A DNA stretch of 64,000 bases, taken from NCBI GenBank assembly GCA_002399445.1, contig DHDR01000008.1, forward strand, positions 1 to 64,000, written 5' to 3'. The translations under genes and the position numbers were made by a program. The notes under the pieces are model-generated. The model made no database searches. It saw nothing but the letters and a program-made list of their open reading frames with translations, and had not been told where the DNA came from. Source of the DNA: Ruminococcaceae bacterium UBA4871. Lineage in GTDB: Bacteria; Bacillota; Clostridia; Oscillospirales; Acutalibacteraceae. This document shows positions 33,891 through 42,277 of this stretch, piece after piece (position 1 is the first letter of the stretch; each line of letters opens with the position of its first letter).

Positions 33891-36800
33891 ATGTTTGTCC
33901 ATTTACATCTTCATACAGAATACAGCCTTTTGGACGGTGCCTGCCGCATTGAGCAGCTGCTGGATACGGCAAAGGCGCGTGGGGACAAGGCAGTGGCCAT
34001 TACAGACCACGGTGTTATGTATGGAGCGGTCGATTTTTATAAAGCCGCGAAAAAGCGCGGAATTAAGCCGATTATCGGTTGTGAAGTCTATGTGGCACAG
34101 CGCAGCCGCTTTGACCGTACACGGGAATTTGACGGGGAAAATCGGCACTTGGTGCTGCTTTGTGAAAATAATGAAGGATACCAGAATTTAAGCCAGATGG
34201 TCAGCCGCGCATGGACAGAGGGATTTTACAGTAAGCCTCGGGTGGATATGGAATTGCTGCAGACCTATCATACAGGGCTGATTGCACTTTCTGCCTGTTT
34301 AGCCGGCGAAATTCCCCGTGCCCTTTCCGCCAATGATTACCCCGCTGCAAAAGAAGCTGCGCTGAGGTATGAATCCATTTTCGGCGCGGACCACTTTTAT
34401 CTGGAACTGCAGGATCACGGGCTGCCGGAGCAGAAAAGGGTGAATGCCGGGATTCTCCGCTTGTCTCAGGAAACCGGAATTCCGCTGGTTGTAACTAATG
34501 ACTGTCATTATATTCATCAAGAGGACAGTGAGATGCATCACATCCTTCTTTGCATTCAGACCAACCATACGCTGAATGAAGAGGGCGGGTTGAATTTTGG
34601 CAGTCAGGAGTTTTACTACAAAACTGAAGAGCAGATGCGCTCGCTTTTTCCGGAGCATCCGGAAGCAGCAGATAATACAGTCAAGATTGCGGAGCGCTGC
34701 CATGTGGAGTTTGAATTCGGAAAAACCAAGCTGCCGCGTTTTGACACACCCAATGGAGAGGACAATGTCGATTATTTCCGCAAAAAGTGCTATGCCGGCC
34801 TTCACAATCATTATGGGGAGCATCCAGCGCCGGAAATCACCAAGCGGCTGGAGTATGAACTTGGCACCATCCAGCAGATGGGATATGTAAACTATTATTT
34901 GATTGTTTATGATTTTGTGCGTCATGCCAAAGAAGTCGGGATTCCGGTCGGCCCGGGCCGGGGTTCCGGTGCGGGGAGCCTTGCCGCCTACTGCATCGGC
35001 ATCACCGGAATTGATCCCATTCAATATGACTTGCTGTTTGAACGTTTCCTGAATCCAGAACGCGTGAGCATGCCGGATTTTGACATTGATTTTGCAGATG
35101 ACCGGCGGTCGGAAATGATTGATTATGTCATTCAAAAATACGGAGCAGACCATGTCGCACAAATTGTAACTTTTGGAACCATGGCGGCACGCGGTTCCAT
35201 TCGGGATGTTGGGCGCGTGATGGGACTGCCCTATGCAATGGTGGATAGCATCGCGAAACTGGTGCCGTCGGTTCCCAATATGACGCTTGACCGCGCATTG
35301 GCAGAATCCAAAGAATTGAAGCGCCGGTATGATGATGAGCCGCAGGTTCATGATTTGCTGGATATGGCGCGGAAGATGGAGGGCATGCCGAGGAATGCTT
35401 CGACTCATGCTGCCGGTGTTGTGATTACAGACAAGCCGGTAGCGGAATATGTGCCGCTTGCGAAAAACGGAGATGCAATTGTCTGCCAGTATACCATGAC
35501 CACACTGGAAGAACTGGGCCTGCTGAAAATGGATTTTCTGGGTCTGCGGAACCTTTCGGTCATTCATGATGCGGAGCAGATGATTCAAAAGGTCAAGCCG
35601 GATTTCCGAATCGATAAAATTCCGCTGGATGCGCCGGAAGTATATGCAATGTTTACTGCAGGCAACACAGATGGCGTCTTTCAGTTTGAATCTGCCGGTA
35701 TGCGCAGTGTCCTTCAGCAGCTGGGACCGGAAAGGCTGGAGGATTTGATTGCTGTGAATTCTCTTTACCGCCCCGGTCCCATGGAATCCATTCCGCAATA
35801 TATCCGCAACCGGCATCATCCAGAAGAAATTAAGTATGACCATCCGCTGTTGGAGCCAATTTTGAAAGTAACTTATGGCTGTATTATTTATCAGGAACAG
35901 GTCATGCAGATTTTTCGTTCGTTGGCAGGTTACAGCCTTGGCAGAGCAGATATTGTGCGGCGCGCTATGAGTAAGAAAAAGCATGATGTCATGGAACGTG
36001 AAAAAGAGATTTTTGTCCATGGACTGCAGGCGAAGGACGGCACATGGGAAGTCCCCGGCTGTTTAAGAAATGGCGTGGATGAGCAGACAGCACTGAAGAT
36101 TTATGATAAGATGGAGAATTTCGCTTCCTATGCATTTAATAAGTCCCATGCTGCTGCTTATTCTTACCTTGCCTATCAGACAGCTTACCTGAAATGCTTT
36201 TATCCGTGTCAGTATATGGCAGCATTACTGACCAGTGTTCTAGACAATACCGGAAAACTTTCCGGGTATATTGCAGAGTGCAGCCGACTGCATATTCGGG
36301 TGCTTCCGCCGGATATTAACAGCAGTGAAGCGCGTTTTACAGTTGTGGGGCAGGACATCCGGTTCGGCCTGCTGGCTGTCCGAAACCTTGGGCGCGGGTT
36401 GATTGATGCGATTCTTCAGGAGCGCAGAACTTCCGGAAGATTCCACTCCTTTTATGATTTCTGCAAGCGAACCTTTGATCAGGTAAACCGGCGCTCATTG
36501 GAAAGCCTGATTAAATGTGGCGCGCTGGACCATTTGGGAAACAATCGCCGCGAAATGATGACTGCAGTTCCATCAATACTGGATACGATTGGGAACAACA
36601 AAAAACATAATCTTGAGGGCCAGATAGGCTTTTTTGATCAGTTGGATGGAGCTGGTGGGGAAGAAGATGAATTCCCAATTCCCGCTATACAGGATTACTG
36701 CATGGAGGACAAACTGGCCATGGAAAAGGATGTGACGGGTATCTTCCTTTCTGGCCATCCAATGGCAGCCTATGCAGACCTTTACGGACAAGTCAGCGCC

Positions 36801-37388
36801 ACAAAAATTGGTGAGATTTTAGAGAGCTTTTCTGCGCAGGATGGATGCTGGCACGATGGAAGCCATGTGTGCATTTTGGGCATTGTGTCTAGTATAACAG
36901 ACAAAGTGACGAAGAATAACAGTACTATGGCATTTGTGACGCTGGAGGACTTTTACGGGTCCATTGAAATACTGGTGTTTCCGCAGGCACTCACGCGCTT
37001 TTCCATGCTGTTGGAGGAAGGGAAAGTCCTGTGCGTTACCGGAAAACTGAGTGCTCGGGAAGATGAGGATCCGAAGCTCCTATGCGATGAGATTCGCTCA
37101 GCAGAAGCGTTAAAGAACCAGGCTCAGCCTTCCAGTCGGAAAGCTGCATCCGGAAAGCAGGTGGAGCCCGGTCTGTATCTGAAGGTGAAAGATCAAGCGG
37201 ACCCGGGATATTTACGCGCAAAAAAATATATGGCAATATTCAATGGGCATACCCAGCTCTATGTTGCCTTTATGAAGGAACGAAAATTATTCCGTGCACC
37301 GGCTTCTCAGGGGGTGGATGTGAACGATGTTTTGCTGCGGGAGCTCCGCAAAGTTCTTGGAGAAAAAAATGTCGCTTTTGTGACATAA
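33891..37388 (+). CDS. dnaE: DNA polymerase III alpha subunit (DnaE)
   Basis: An 1165-residue replicative polymerase. It has an N-terminal PHP domain (VHLHLHTEYSLLDG), the polymerase core with catalytic aspartates in MPDFDIDFADDRR (about residue 397), a helix-hairpin-helix region and a C-terminal OB fold (about 990-1070) plus a short tail. The intact metal motif in the PHP domain suggests it may be catalytic. Firmicutes have both DnaE and PolC; this is the DnaE form. It starts 30 bases after whiA. Confidence 0.97.
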   Translation: MFVHLHLHTEYSLLDGACRIEQLLDTAKARGDKAVAITDHGVMYGAVDFYKAAKKRGIKPIIGCEVYVAQRSRFDRTREFDGENRHLVLLCENNEGYQNLSQMVSRAWTEGFYSKPRVDMELLQTYHTGLIALSACLAGEIPRALSANDYPAAKEAALRYESIFGADHFYLELQDHGLPEQKRVNAGILRLSQETGIPLVVTNDCHYIHQEDSEMHHILLCIQTNHTLNEEGGLNFGSQEFYYKTEEQMRSLFPEHPEAADNTVKIAERCHVEFEFGKTKLPRFDTPNGEDNVDYFRKKCYAGLHNHYGEHPAPEITKRLEYELGTIQQMGYVNYYLIVYDFVRHAKEVGIPVGPGRGSGAGSLAAYCIGITGIDPIQYDLLFERFLNPERVSMPDFDIDFADDRRSEMIDYVIQKYGADHVAQIVTFGTMAARGSIRDVGRVMGLPYAMVDSIAKLVPSVPNMTLDRALAESKELKRRYDDEPQVHDLLDMARKMEGMPRNASTHAAGVVITDKPVAEYVPLAKNGDAIVCQYTMTTLEELGLLKMDFLGLRNLSVIHDAEQMIQKVKPDFRIDKIPLDAPEVYAMFTAGNTDGVFQFESAGMRSVLQQLGPERLEDLIAVNSLYRPGPMESIPQYIRNRHHPEEIKYDHPLLEPILKVTYGCIIYQEQVMQIFRSLAGYSLGRADIVRRAMSKKKHDVMEREKEIFVHGLQAKDGTWEVPGCLRNGVDEQTALKIYDKMENFASYAFNKSHAAAYSYLAYQTAYLKCFYPCQYMAALLTSVLDNTGKLSGYIAECSRLHIRVLPPDINSSEARFTVVGQDIRFGLLAVRNLGRGLIDAILQERRTSGRFHSFYDFCKRTFDQVNRRSLESLIKCGALDHLGNNRREMMTAVPSILDTIGNNKKHNLEGQIGFFDQLDGAGGEEDEFPIPAIQDYCMEDKLAMEKDVTGIFLSGHPMAAYADLYGQVSATKIGEILESFSAQDGCWHDGSHVCILGIVSSITDKVTKNNSTMAFVTLEDFYGSIEILVFPQALTRFSMLLEEGKVLCVTGKLSAREDEDPKLLCDEIRSAEALKNQAQPSSRKAASGKQVEPGLYLKVKDQADPGYLRAKKYMAIFNGHTQLYVAFMKERKLFRAPASQGVDVNDVLLRELRKVLGEKNVAFVT

Positions 37389-37426
37389 ATATCCATGATG
37401 AAGAGATAATAATCCATAGATTCGGC

Positions 37427-37455
37427 TTGCAGATTATCCGGAAGTATAATATAAT
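37427..37455 (+). promoter_or_regulatory. pfkA promoter
   Basis: TTGCAG (37427-37432), a 17-base spacer and TATAAT (37450-37455), about 100 bases before the pfkA start. Confidence 0.75.
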
Positions 37456-37561
37456 TATCCATGTGTTTATATTATTATGTTTTCTTGCAGGGAACTTTGC
37501 CGATTTTTGTTGTATTCCCTACAGCTAACTTGAGTTAAAAACAAGTATATTGGAGGTCTTT

Positions 37562-38533
37562 ATGATGAGTGCAAAGTCAATCGCTGTTTTAACCAGCGGC
37601 GGTGACGCGCCTGGTATGAATGCTGCTGTTCGTGCGGTGGTGCGTGCTGGTATTTCAAAGGGTTTTGGCGTTAAAGGTGTACTTCATGGATATAATGGGC
37701 TGCTTACAGGTGATGTTGTGAATATGAATCTGCGCAGCGTGTCCGACATTATCGGCCGCGGCGGCACGATCCTTTACACAGCCCGCAGTCCTGAATTCAA
37801 CACTCCGGAAGGTGTGCAGAAAGCGGCCAATGTGTGCAAAGAGATGAATGTCGTGGGTGTCGTTGTCATTGGCGGCGACGGTTCTTTTCGCGGTGCCCGT
37901 GACCTGACTGGAGCAGGTGTACCATGTATCGGTATTCCCGGCACCATAGACAATGATATTGCTTCCAGTGAATATACAATTGGATTTGACACAGCAATGA
38001 ATACTGCTGTGCAGATGATTGACCGTGTCCGTGATACGACAGAATCCCATGACCGCTGCAGCATTGTGGAAGTCATGGGCCGCCGCTGCGGCGACCTTGC
38101 TCTGCAGGTTGGCGTTGCAGCAGGGGCAACATCTATCCTTGTTCCTGAAATTCCGTGGGATTTTCAAAAAGATATCGTTGACCGTATTCATCATGCGCAG
38201 GAAACGGGAAAGCAGCACTTTGTTATCATGGTGGCCGAAGGTGTTGGCGGCACAGATGAGTTGGCTAAAAAGATTGAGGAAGTCACTGGAATTGAAACGC
38301 GTGCGACCGTTTTGGGACATGTGCAGCGCGGCGGTTCTCCAACTCTGCGTGACCGTGTTGTGGCAAGCGAAATGGGTTATGATGCAGTTGAACTGCTCGC
38401 AGATGGAAAAAGCAATCGAGTAATCGTTGTGCGTGATGGGAAAGTGGTTGACCTCGATATTACAGAGGCACTGAACATGAAGCGCACATTTAATAAACAT
38501 CTGTATGACATTGCTCTGCAAATTTCTATTTGA
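37562..38533 (+). CDS. pfkA: ATP-dependent 6-phosphofructokinase
   Basis: A 323-324-residue bacterial phosphofructokinase that commits fructose-6-phosphate to glycolysis. Clear are the ATP-binding TSGGDAPGMNAAVR, the GGDGSFRGA motif with G-D-G typical of ATP (not PPi) users, PGTIDNDI with the catalytic Asp, and EVMGRRCGDLAL. Two ATG codons in tandem (37562 and 37565) follow GGAGG; either could be used. It has its own promoter and terminator. Confidence 0.96.
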   Translation: MMSAKSIAVLTSGGDAPGMNAAVRAVVRAGISKGFGVKGVLHGYNGLLTGDVVNMNLRSVSDIIGRGGTILYTARSPEFNTPEGVQKAANVCKEMNVVGVVVIGGDGSFRGARDLTGAGVPCIGIPGTIDNDIASSEYTIGFDTAMNTAVQMIDRVRDTTESHDRCSIVEVMGRRCGDLALQVGVAAGATSILVPEIPWDFQKDIVDRIHHAQETGKQHFVIMVAEGVGGTDELAKKIEEVTGIETRATVLGHVQRGGSPTLRDRVVASEMGYDAVELLADGKSNRVIVVRDGKVVDLDITEALNMKRTFNKHLYDIALQISI

Positions 38534-38546
38534 CAGAAAGCAAGAT

Positions 38547-38590
38547 AAAAAGCGGCACCGGAACATGGAAATGTTCCGGTGCCGCTTTTT
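38547..38590. terminator. Terminator between pfkA and the small minus-strand ORFs
   Basis: A perfect 20-bp stem (AAAAAGCGGCACCGGAACAT and complement) with a GGAA tetraloop and flanking A/T runs. It serves pfkA and very likely the convergent small genes. Confidence 0.92.
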
Positions 38591-38594
38591 GTAC

Positions 38595-38777
38595 TCAGCA
38601 GAAAGAAGCAGCAATTTCCTGCATTTCTTCAAAAGAAGAGGGGTCTTCTTCTCGAATTTTTCTTTGCACAGCTTCAGGCTGTGAATAGAAATATTCATAG
38701 CTGGAAGTGTCCTGATCCAGAAGGTCAGACAGGCACAGATGCTGACCGCGGCCAGGTGCAGGGGCTGTCTCAGCCAT
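38595..38777 (-). CDS. Small hypothetical protein, second of a coupled pair
   Basis: A 60-residue acidic protein of unknown function. The ATG at 38777 is preceded by GGGGGA and overlaps the end of the upstream small gene by 8 bases, so translation is probably coupled. The segment YFYSQPEAVQRKIREEDPSSFEEMQEIAASF is a predicted helix pair; no known domain is recognised. A strong terminator follows directly. Confidence 0.6.
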   Translation of the reverse strand: MAETAPAPGRGQHLCLSDLLDQDTSSYEYFYSQPEAVQRKIREEDPSSFEEMQEIAASFC

Positions 38778-38958
38778 TGCTGTTTCCCCCAATCTGCCGG
38801 ACAAGTGCACGCATTTCACTTTTGGAATGCACATCATGTGTTTTTTGAAGGATTTCTTGCTGCTCAGAGCGGTTCATAGCGGCGAAATTCTGAGCGGCTT
38901 TTTTATTCTCAAATAATGCCATACCAAAGCCAAGCGGTAAGTCTCTCAGTGGTTCCAA
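38770..38958 (-). CDS. Small hypothetical protein, first of a coupled pair
   Basis: A 62-residue protein starting at TTG 38958, with GGAGG 8 bases upstream. A GTG at 38967 would overlap the ribosome site. The pattern LPLGFGMALFENKKAAQNFA...SKSEMRALVRQI recalls small helical domains of Firmicutes proteins and, distantly, the YdeI/OmpD-associated C-terminal domain; this link is weak. A long hairpin lies directly upstream of its ribosome site. Confidence 0.6.
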   Translation of the reverse strand: MEPLRDLPLGFGMALFENKKAAQNFAAMNRSEQQEILQKTHDVHSKSEMRALVRQIGGNSNG

Positions 38959-38973
38959 TCGTGCCACCTCCGC

Positions 38974-39030
38974 AAAATAAAATCTGCTCCGACTGCTTTT
39001 TTAAAGCGTGAATCGGAACAGATTTATTTT
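38974..39030 (-). terminator. Hairpin between nnrE and the small gene pair
   Basis: AAAATAAAATCTGCTCCGA pairs with TCGGAACAGATTTATTTT, with one bulge and a long A/T-rich loop. On the minus strand it ends in a T-rich arm and runs straight into the ribosome site of the 62-residue gene. It may terminate nnrE transcripts or attenuate the small genes. Confidence 0.7.
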
Positions 39031-39073
39031 ATGTACAGATTGAAATTGTATCAGCTAAAATGTTTGGAATCAT

Positions 39074-39730
39074 TTATTCCAGAATTTCATGACACTTTTC
39101 GGGAATTCCAATATCTGCCGGAATGGTTTCTCCGCAAAGGAAAATGCCGGGGCCGCCGACGTGCGCATATTTCAAAGAGTCAAAAGCGATGGTCCAGGAA
39201 GCCTGCACAGTGTCTGGGGAGAATTCGCCTGTGTCAGCACAGACGCCGCTGGGAATATCCAGAGAACAGACGGGCCGGCCGCATCGGTTCATCAGGCTTG
39301 TCACAAGGCGCATATTCTGCGGAAGAATGCCGTGGAACCCTGTTCCGAAGATTGCATCAATCAGAACAGAAACACAGGGAATCTGCAGAGTGACAGGTTC
39401 GGTGTCTTCAGAAAAATCAAAGACTGGGATTGCCATCAATTTTAATCGTTCAAAATTCAGGCAGGCATCTTTTGTCTGCGGCATGCCATCTGTCAATACG
39501 ACAACGACGTCGCATCCGGCCTTCTTCAGCAGCCGTGCTGCGACAAAGCCATCTCCGCCGTTATTGCCTTTCCCTGCAAAAATCATAGCAGAGTGAATAT
39601 TCGGCTGCTTTTGCAGGAGAAATTCAGCAGCTTTTGAACCGGCATTTTCCATCATTTTTGTGCTGGTAAGTCCATTTTGCATGGCGTTTTTTTCAATCTG
39701 TTTCATTTGTGAAACGGTAACGGTTTTCAT
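39074..39730 (-). CDS. nnrE: NAD(P)H-hydrate epimerase (YjeF N-terminal domain only)
   Basis: A 218-residue YjeF_N protein that epimerises damaged R-NAD(P)HX so the S-form can be repaired. The motifs AGKGNNGGDGFVAARLL (about 53), DAIFGTGFHG (about 125) and SLDIPSGVCADTG are clear. The ADP-dependent dehydratase domain (NnrD), fused to it in many bacteria, is absent here and must be elsewhere. Its promoter is divergent from that of metY. Confidence 0.92.
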   Translation of the reverse strand: MKTVTVSQMKQIEKNAMQNGLTSTKMMENAGSKAAEFLLQKQPNIHSAMIFAGKGNNGGDGFVAARLLKKAGCDVVVVLTDGMPQTKDACLNFERLKLMAIPVFDFSEDTEPVTLQIPCVSVLIDAIFGTGFHGILPQNMRLVTSLMNRCGRPVCSLDIPSGVCADTGEFSPDTVQASWTIAFDSLKYAHVGGPGIFLCGETIPADIGIPEKCHEILE

Positions 39731-39825
39731 ACCGGCTTCCTTTCCGTGCAGTTAATTGAGCCGCTTTGCCTTAAAAATGCGGTGGCCAACCACTGCATCT
39801 GTAAATTTAAATTAAACTATTAGTT

Positions 39826-39854
39826 AGTATAAACTTTTACAATCGGTTTATCAA
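39826..39854 (-). promoter_or_regulatory. nnrE promoter
   Basis: On the minus strand TTGATA (39854-39849), a 17-base spacer and TATACT (39831-39826). Confidence 0.7.
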
Positions 39855-39878
39855 CTTGGGAAAAGAATTAAAATTTTC

Positions 39879-39907
39879 TTGACAAATGCAGCAAGTAGGA
39901 ATATGAT
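39879..39907 (+). promoter_or_regulatory. metY promoter
   Basis: TTGACA (39879-39884), a 17-base spacer and TATGAT (39902-39907). Transcription would start near 39914, giving a leader of about 210 bases that holds a palindrome and a short ORF. Confidence 0.85.
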
Positions 39908-39923
39908 AAGACACATAAAATAT

Positions 39924-39943
39924 ACTATTCCTATATAAATAGT
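39924..39943. promoter_or_regulatory. ACTATT-N8-AATAGT palindrome downstream of the metY promoter
   Basis: This inverted repeat lies 10-30 bases after the expected transcription start. The same arms with the same 8-base spacing overlap the -10 box of the glcT-like gene at 42184-42203. It could be an operator; the regulator is unknown. Confidence 0.4.
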
Positions 39944-39981
39944 AAAGTTAGCGAAAAACAAGGACAAGGAAGTGGAAATTC

Positions 39982-40101
39982 ATGAAAACCCAAACTTGGA
40001 GTAATGGTGAAATGACATACGGGATTTCTGCTAGGCATGCCATGTGTATCCTGTGCAAAGCTGCAGAAAATACAGGGACAGTTAACAAATCAATTTTTTA
40101 A
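39982..40101 (+). CDS. Possible 39-residue leader peptide of metY
   Basis: ATG at 39982 follows AAGGAAGTGG and opens 39 codons ending in TAA, 24 bases before metY. The peptide has Met at positions 1, 11 and 21 and the cluster M-C-I-L-C in the middle. It matches no family I know. A leader ORF rich in sulfur amino acids before a sulfur-amino-acid gene could sense Met/Cys supply by ribosome stalling, but no attenuator hairpin is obvious. Confidence 0.4.
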   Translation: MKTQTWSNGEMTYGISARHAMCILCKAAENTGTVNKSIF

Positions 40102-40125
40102 TTTAGAAAGGAAAGGCGAATACAT

Positions 40126-41412
40126 ATGAACAAAAGAAATTTTGGTTTTGACACACTTCAAGTACAGGCAGGTCAAGTTCCGGATTCGGCAACAGGTGCG
40201 CGGGCAGTTCCCATTTATCAGACCAGCTCCTATGTTTTTAAGAATACAGATGAAGCAGAGGGACGTTTCGGCCTGACGATTCCGGGCAATATCTATTCCC
40301 GGCTGACAAACCCGACAACGGATGTCTTTGAAAAGCGGATTGCAGCATTAGAGGGCGGATCTGCCGGACTTGGGGTTGCGTCTGGAGCTGCAGCTATTAC
40401 TTATTCTATTTTAAACGTTGCCAGTGCAGGAGATGAGATTATTTCTGCAAGTACGCTGTATGGCGGCACTTATAATTTATTTGCCCACACGCTCCCCAAG
40501 TACGGTGTCCACACCGTTTTTGTCAATCCGGACAGTCCGGAAAATTTTGAAAAAGCCGTTACGCCTCAAACAAAAGCGATTTATTATGAAACTCTTGGCA
40601 ACCCAAGTATCAATGTCATTGATTTTGATGCTGTAGGAAAGATTGCAGAAAAGTACAAGATTCCGGTAATTGTAGATAACACATTTGCAACGCCGTATTT
40701 GTTCCGTCCGTTTGAGCACGGCGCAAATGTTGTGGTACATTCTGCAACAAAGTTCATCGGCGGGCATGGTACCTCTATCGGCGGGGTAATTGTAGACGGC
40801 GGCAACTTCGACTGGTCAAGCGGTAAATTCCCGGGCTTTACGGAACCAGACCAAAGTTATCATGGAATTCGGTATGCGGACTTGGGCGCAGCGGCTTTTG
40901 TCACGAAAATCCGCGCGCAGCTTCTGCGTGATACCGGCGCTACACTTTCCGCATTCAATTCATGGCTTTTTATTCAAAGTCTTGAAACGCTTTCACTCCG
41001 TGTGGCTAAGCATGTTTCCAATACACAGAAAATTGTCGAATATCTTGACAAGCACCCGAAAGTGCAGAAAGTCCATTACCCGGGCCTTGCGTCCGATGAA
41101 TATTATCCGCTTGCGAAGAAGTATTTTCCAAAGGGCGTGGGCTCTATCTTTACATTTTCGGTCAAAGGCGGTGTAGAAGAAGCAAAGAAGTTCATTGACA
41201 GCCTGCAGATTTTCTCTCAGCTTGCCAATGTTGCGGATGCGAAATCTTTGGTCATTCATCCATCCAGCACGACCCATCAGCAGCTTACGCTTGCCGAACA
41301 GCGTGCGGCAGGGTTTGGTCCGGAAACGATTCGCCTTTCCATCGGCCTTGAAGATCCGGAAGATTTGATTTGGGACCTTGGTCAGGCACTTGACAAGTCC
41401 GTACCAGACTGA
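40126..41412 (+). CDS. metY: O-acetylhomoserine sulfhydrylase
   Basis: A 428-residue PLP enzyme of the Cys/Met metabolism family. It makes homocysteine (or methionine) from O-acetylhomoserine and sulfide or methanethiol. The PLP lysine lies in [11 protein letters not shown] (about residue 208). The start [20 protein letters not shown] and the C-terminal [20 protein letters not shown] are typical of MetY. It follows GGAAAGGCG. No SAM riboswitch is seen in its leader. Confidence 0.94.
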   Translation: MNKRNFGFDTLQVQAGQVPDSATGARAVPIYQTSSYVFKNTDEAEGRFGLTIPGNIYSRLTNPTTDVFEKRIAALEGGSAGLGVASGAAAITYSILNVASAGDEIISASTLYGGTYNLFAHTLPKYGVHTVFVNPDSPENFEKAVTPQTKAIYYETLGNPSINVIDFDAVGKIAEKYKIPVIVDNTFATPYLFRPFEHGANVVVHSATKFIGGHGTSIGGVIVDGGNFDWSSGKFPGFTEPDQSYHGIRYADLGAAAFVTKIRAQLLRDTGATLSAFNSWLFIQSLETLSLRVAKHVSNTQKIVEYLDKHPKVQKVHYPGLASDEYYPLAKKYFPKGVGSIFTFSVKGGVEEAKKFIDSLQIFSQLANVADAKSLVIHPSSTTHQQLTLAEQRAAGFGPETIRLSIGLEDPEDLIWDLGQALDKSVPD

Positions 41413-41431
41413 AAATCAGCGATATAAAAGG

Positions 41432-41463
41432 CAGCAGGGAACAGGAGCGTTTCCTGCTGTTCT
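41432..41463 (+). terminator. Candidate terminator after metY
   Basis: CAGCAGG pairs with CCTGCTG with additional A/T pairs and a following TTCTTG. Only moderately T-rich. Confidence 0.55.
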
Positions 41464-41534
41464 TGACAGATTGAATTGAAAAGCATACAGTTAGCAGGAA
41501 AGTCTATCCATCACAAATTCATAAGAGGTATTGA

Positions 41535-42074
41535 ATGAGCAAAAAAATTTTGATTATTTCTTCCAGTCCGAGGAAAGGCGGAAATTCTGATTCTTTGTGT
41601 GATTCATTCCAGTGCGGCGCGGAGGAAGCTGGAAATTCTGTGAAAAAGATTGCACTGCGGGAAAAGAACATTGCCTGCTGTACAGGCTGTGGCGCCTGTG
41701 CACTTTCCCACAAATGTGTGCAGCAGGATGATATGGATGTAATTGTTGACGAAATGATTGCGGCAGATATCATCGTCCTTGCAACTCCCGTTTATTTTTA
41801 TACAATGTGTGCGCAGCTCAAGACGATGATCGACCGCATGAATGCACGGTATACGGAAGTTGTAAACAAAGCCTTTTATTTTATCCTGACGGCTGAAACA
41901 ACTGATGCCCAAAAGATGGAACGCACAGCGGACGGCCTGCGCGGTTTCCTCGCCTGCCTGAAGGGCGCGGAGGAAATGGGGATTCTTTATGCACCGGGTT
42001 TAGGAAAGGCAGGAGCTGCAAGAAGTTCCCCTGCGTTTCAAAAAGCCTATGAAATGGGAAAACGAATTCATTGA
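41535..42074 (+). CDS. NAD(P)H-dependent FMN oxidoreductase (flavodoxin-like fold)
   Basis: A 179-residue flavodoxin-fold protein of the NADPH-dependent FMN reductase/iron-sulfur flavoprotein type. The phosphate loop SSSPRKGGNSDSL is at residues 9-21, and a cysteine cluster C-C-T-G-C-G-A-C...C (about 48-62) resembles the compact iron-sulfur or redox motif of Isf-like proteins. TPVYFYTMCAQLKTMIDR is the second flavin-binding segment. Substrate is unknown. It has an AAGAGG ribosome site and stands alone after metY. Confidence 0.8.
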   Translation: MSKKILIISSSPRKGGNSDSLCDSFQCGAEEAGNSVKKIALREKNIACCTGCGACALSHKCVQQDDMDVIVDEMIAADIIVLATPVYFYTMCAQLKTMIDRMNARYTEVVNKAFYFILTAETTDAQKMERTADGLRGFLACLKGAEEMGILYAPGLGKAGAARSSPAFQKAYEMGKRIH

Positions 42075-42159
42075 TTTTCAGGTCTGAAATTTATAAATCT
42101 TTTTCTTTGCACTTTTATCATACATAATGAACAGAAATGGCAAATTTTTAAAACGTATC

Positions 42160-42188
42160 TTGACATTACCTATAAAATATGATACTAT
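42160..42188 (+). promoter_or_regulatory. Promoter of the glcT-like gene
   Basis: TTGACA (42160-42165), a 17-base spacer and TACTAT (42183-42188). Confidence 0.72.
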
Positions 42189-42203
42189 TCAATCGTGAAT
42201 AGT
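42184..42203. promoter_or_regulatory. ACTATT-N8-AATAGT palindrome over the glcT-like promoter
   Basis: The 8-bp arms ACTATTCA/TGAATAGT around ATCG overlap the -10 box. The outer 6-bp arms and N8 spacing equal those of the site at 39924-39943 in front of metY. Confidence 0.45.
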
Positions 42204-42277
42204 TACTATTGTTCATTCTAGTGAAGGTGCCAATAGACTGCAGATGAAATTTGTTTTGTCAGAGAAGGATTTTGTTT

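Noticed and set aside
34299..36020. 573-codon open frame antisense to dnaE
   Set aside because: Shadow of a long conserved gene; low-complexity composition and no protein family.
39731..40125. SAM riboswitch or T-box before metY
   Set aside because: No SAM-I core, no T-box sequence and no terminator hairpin with a T-run were found in the leader.
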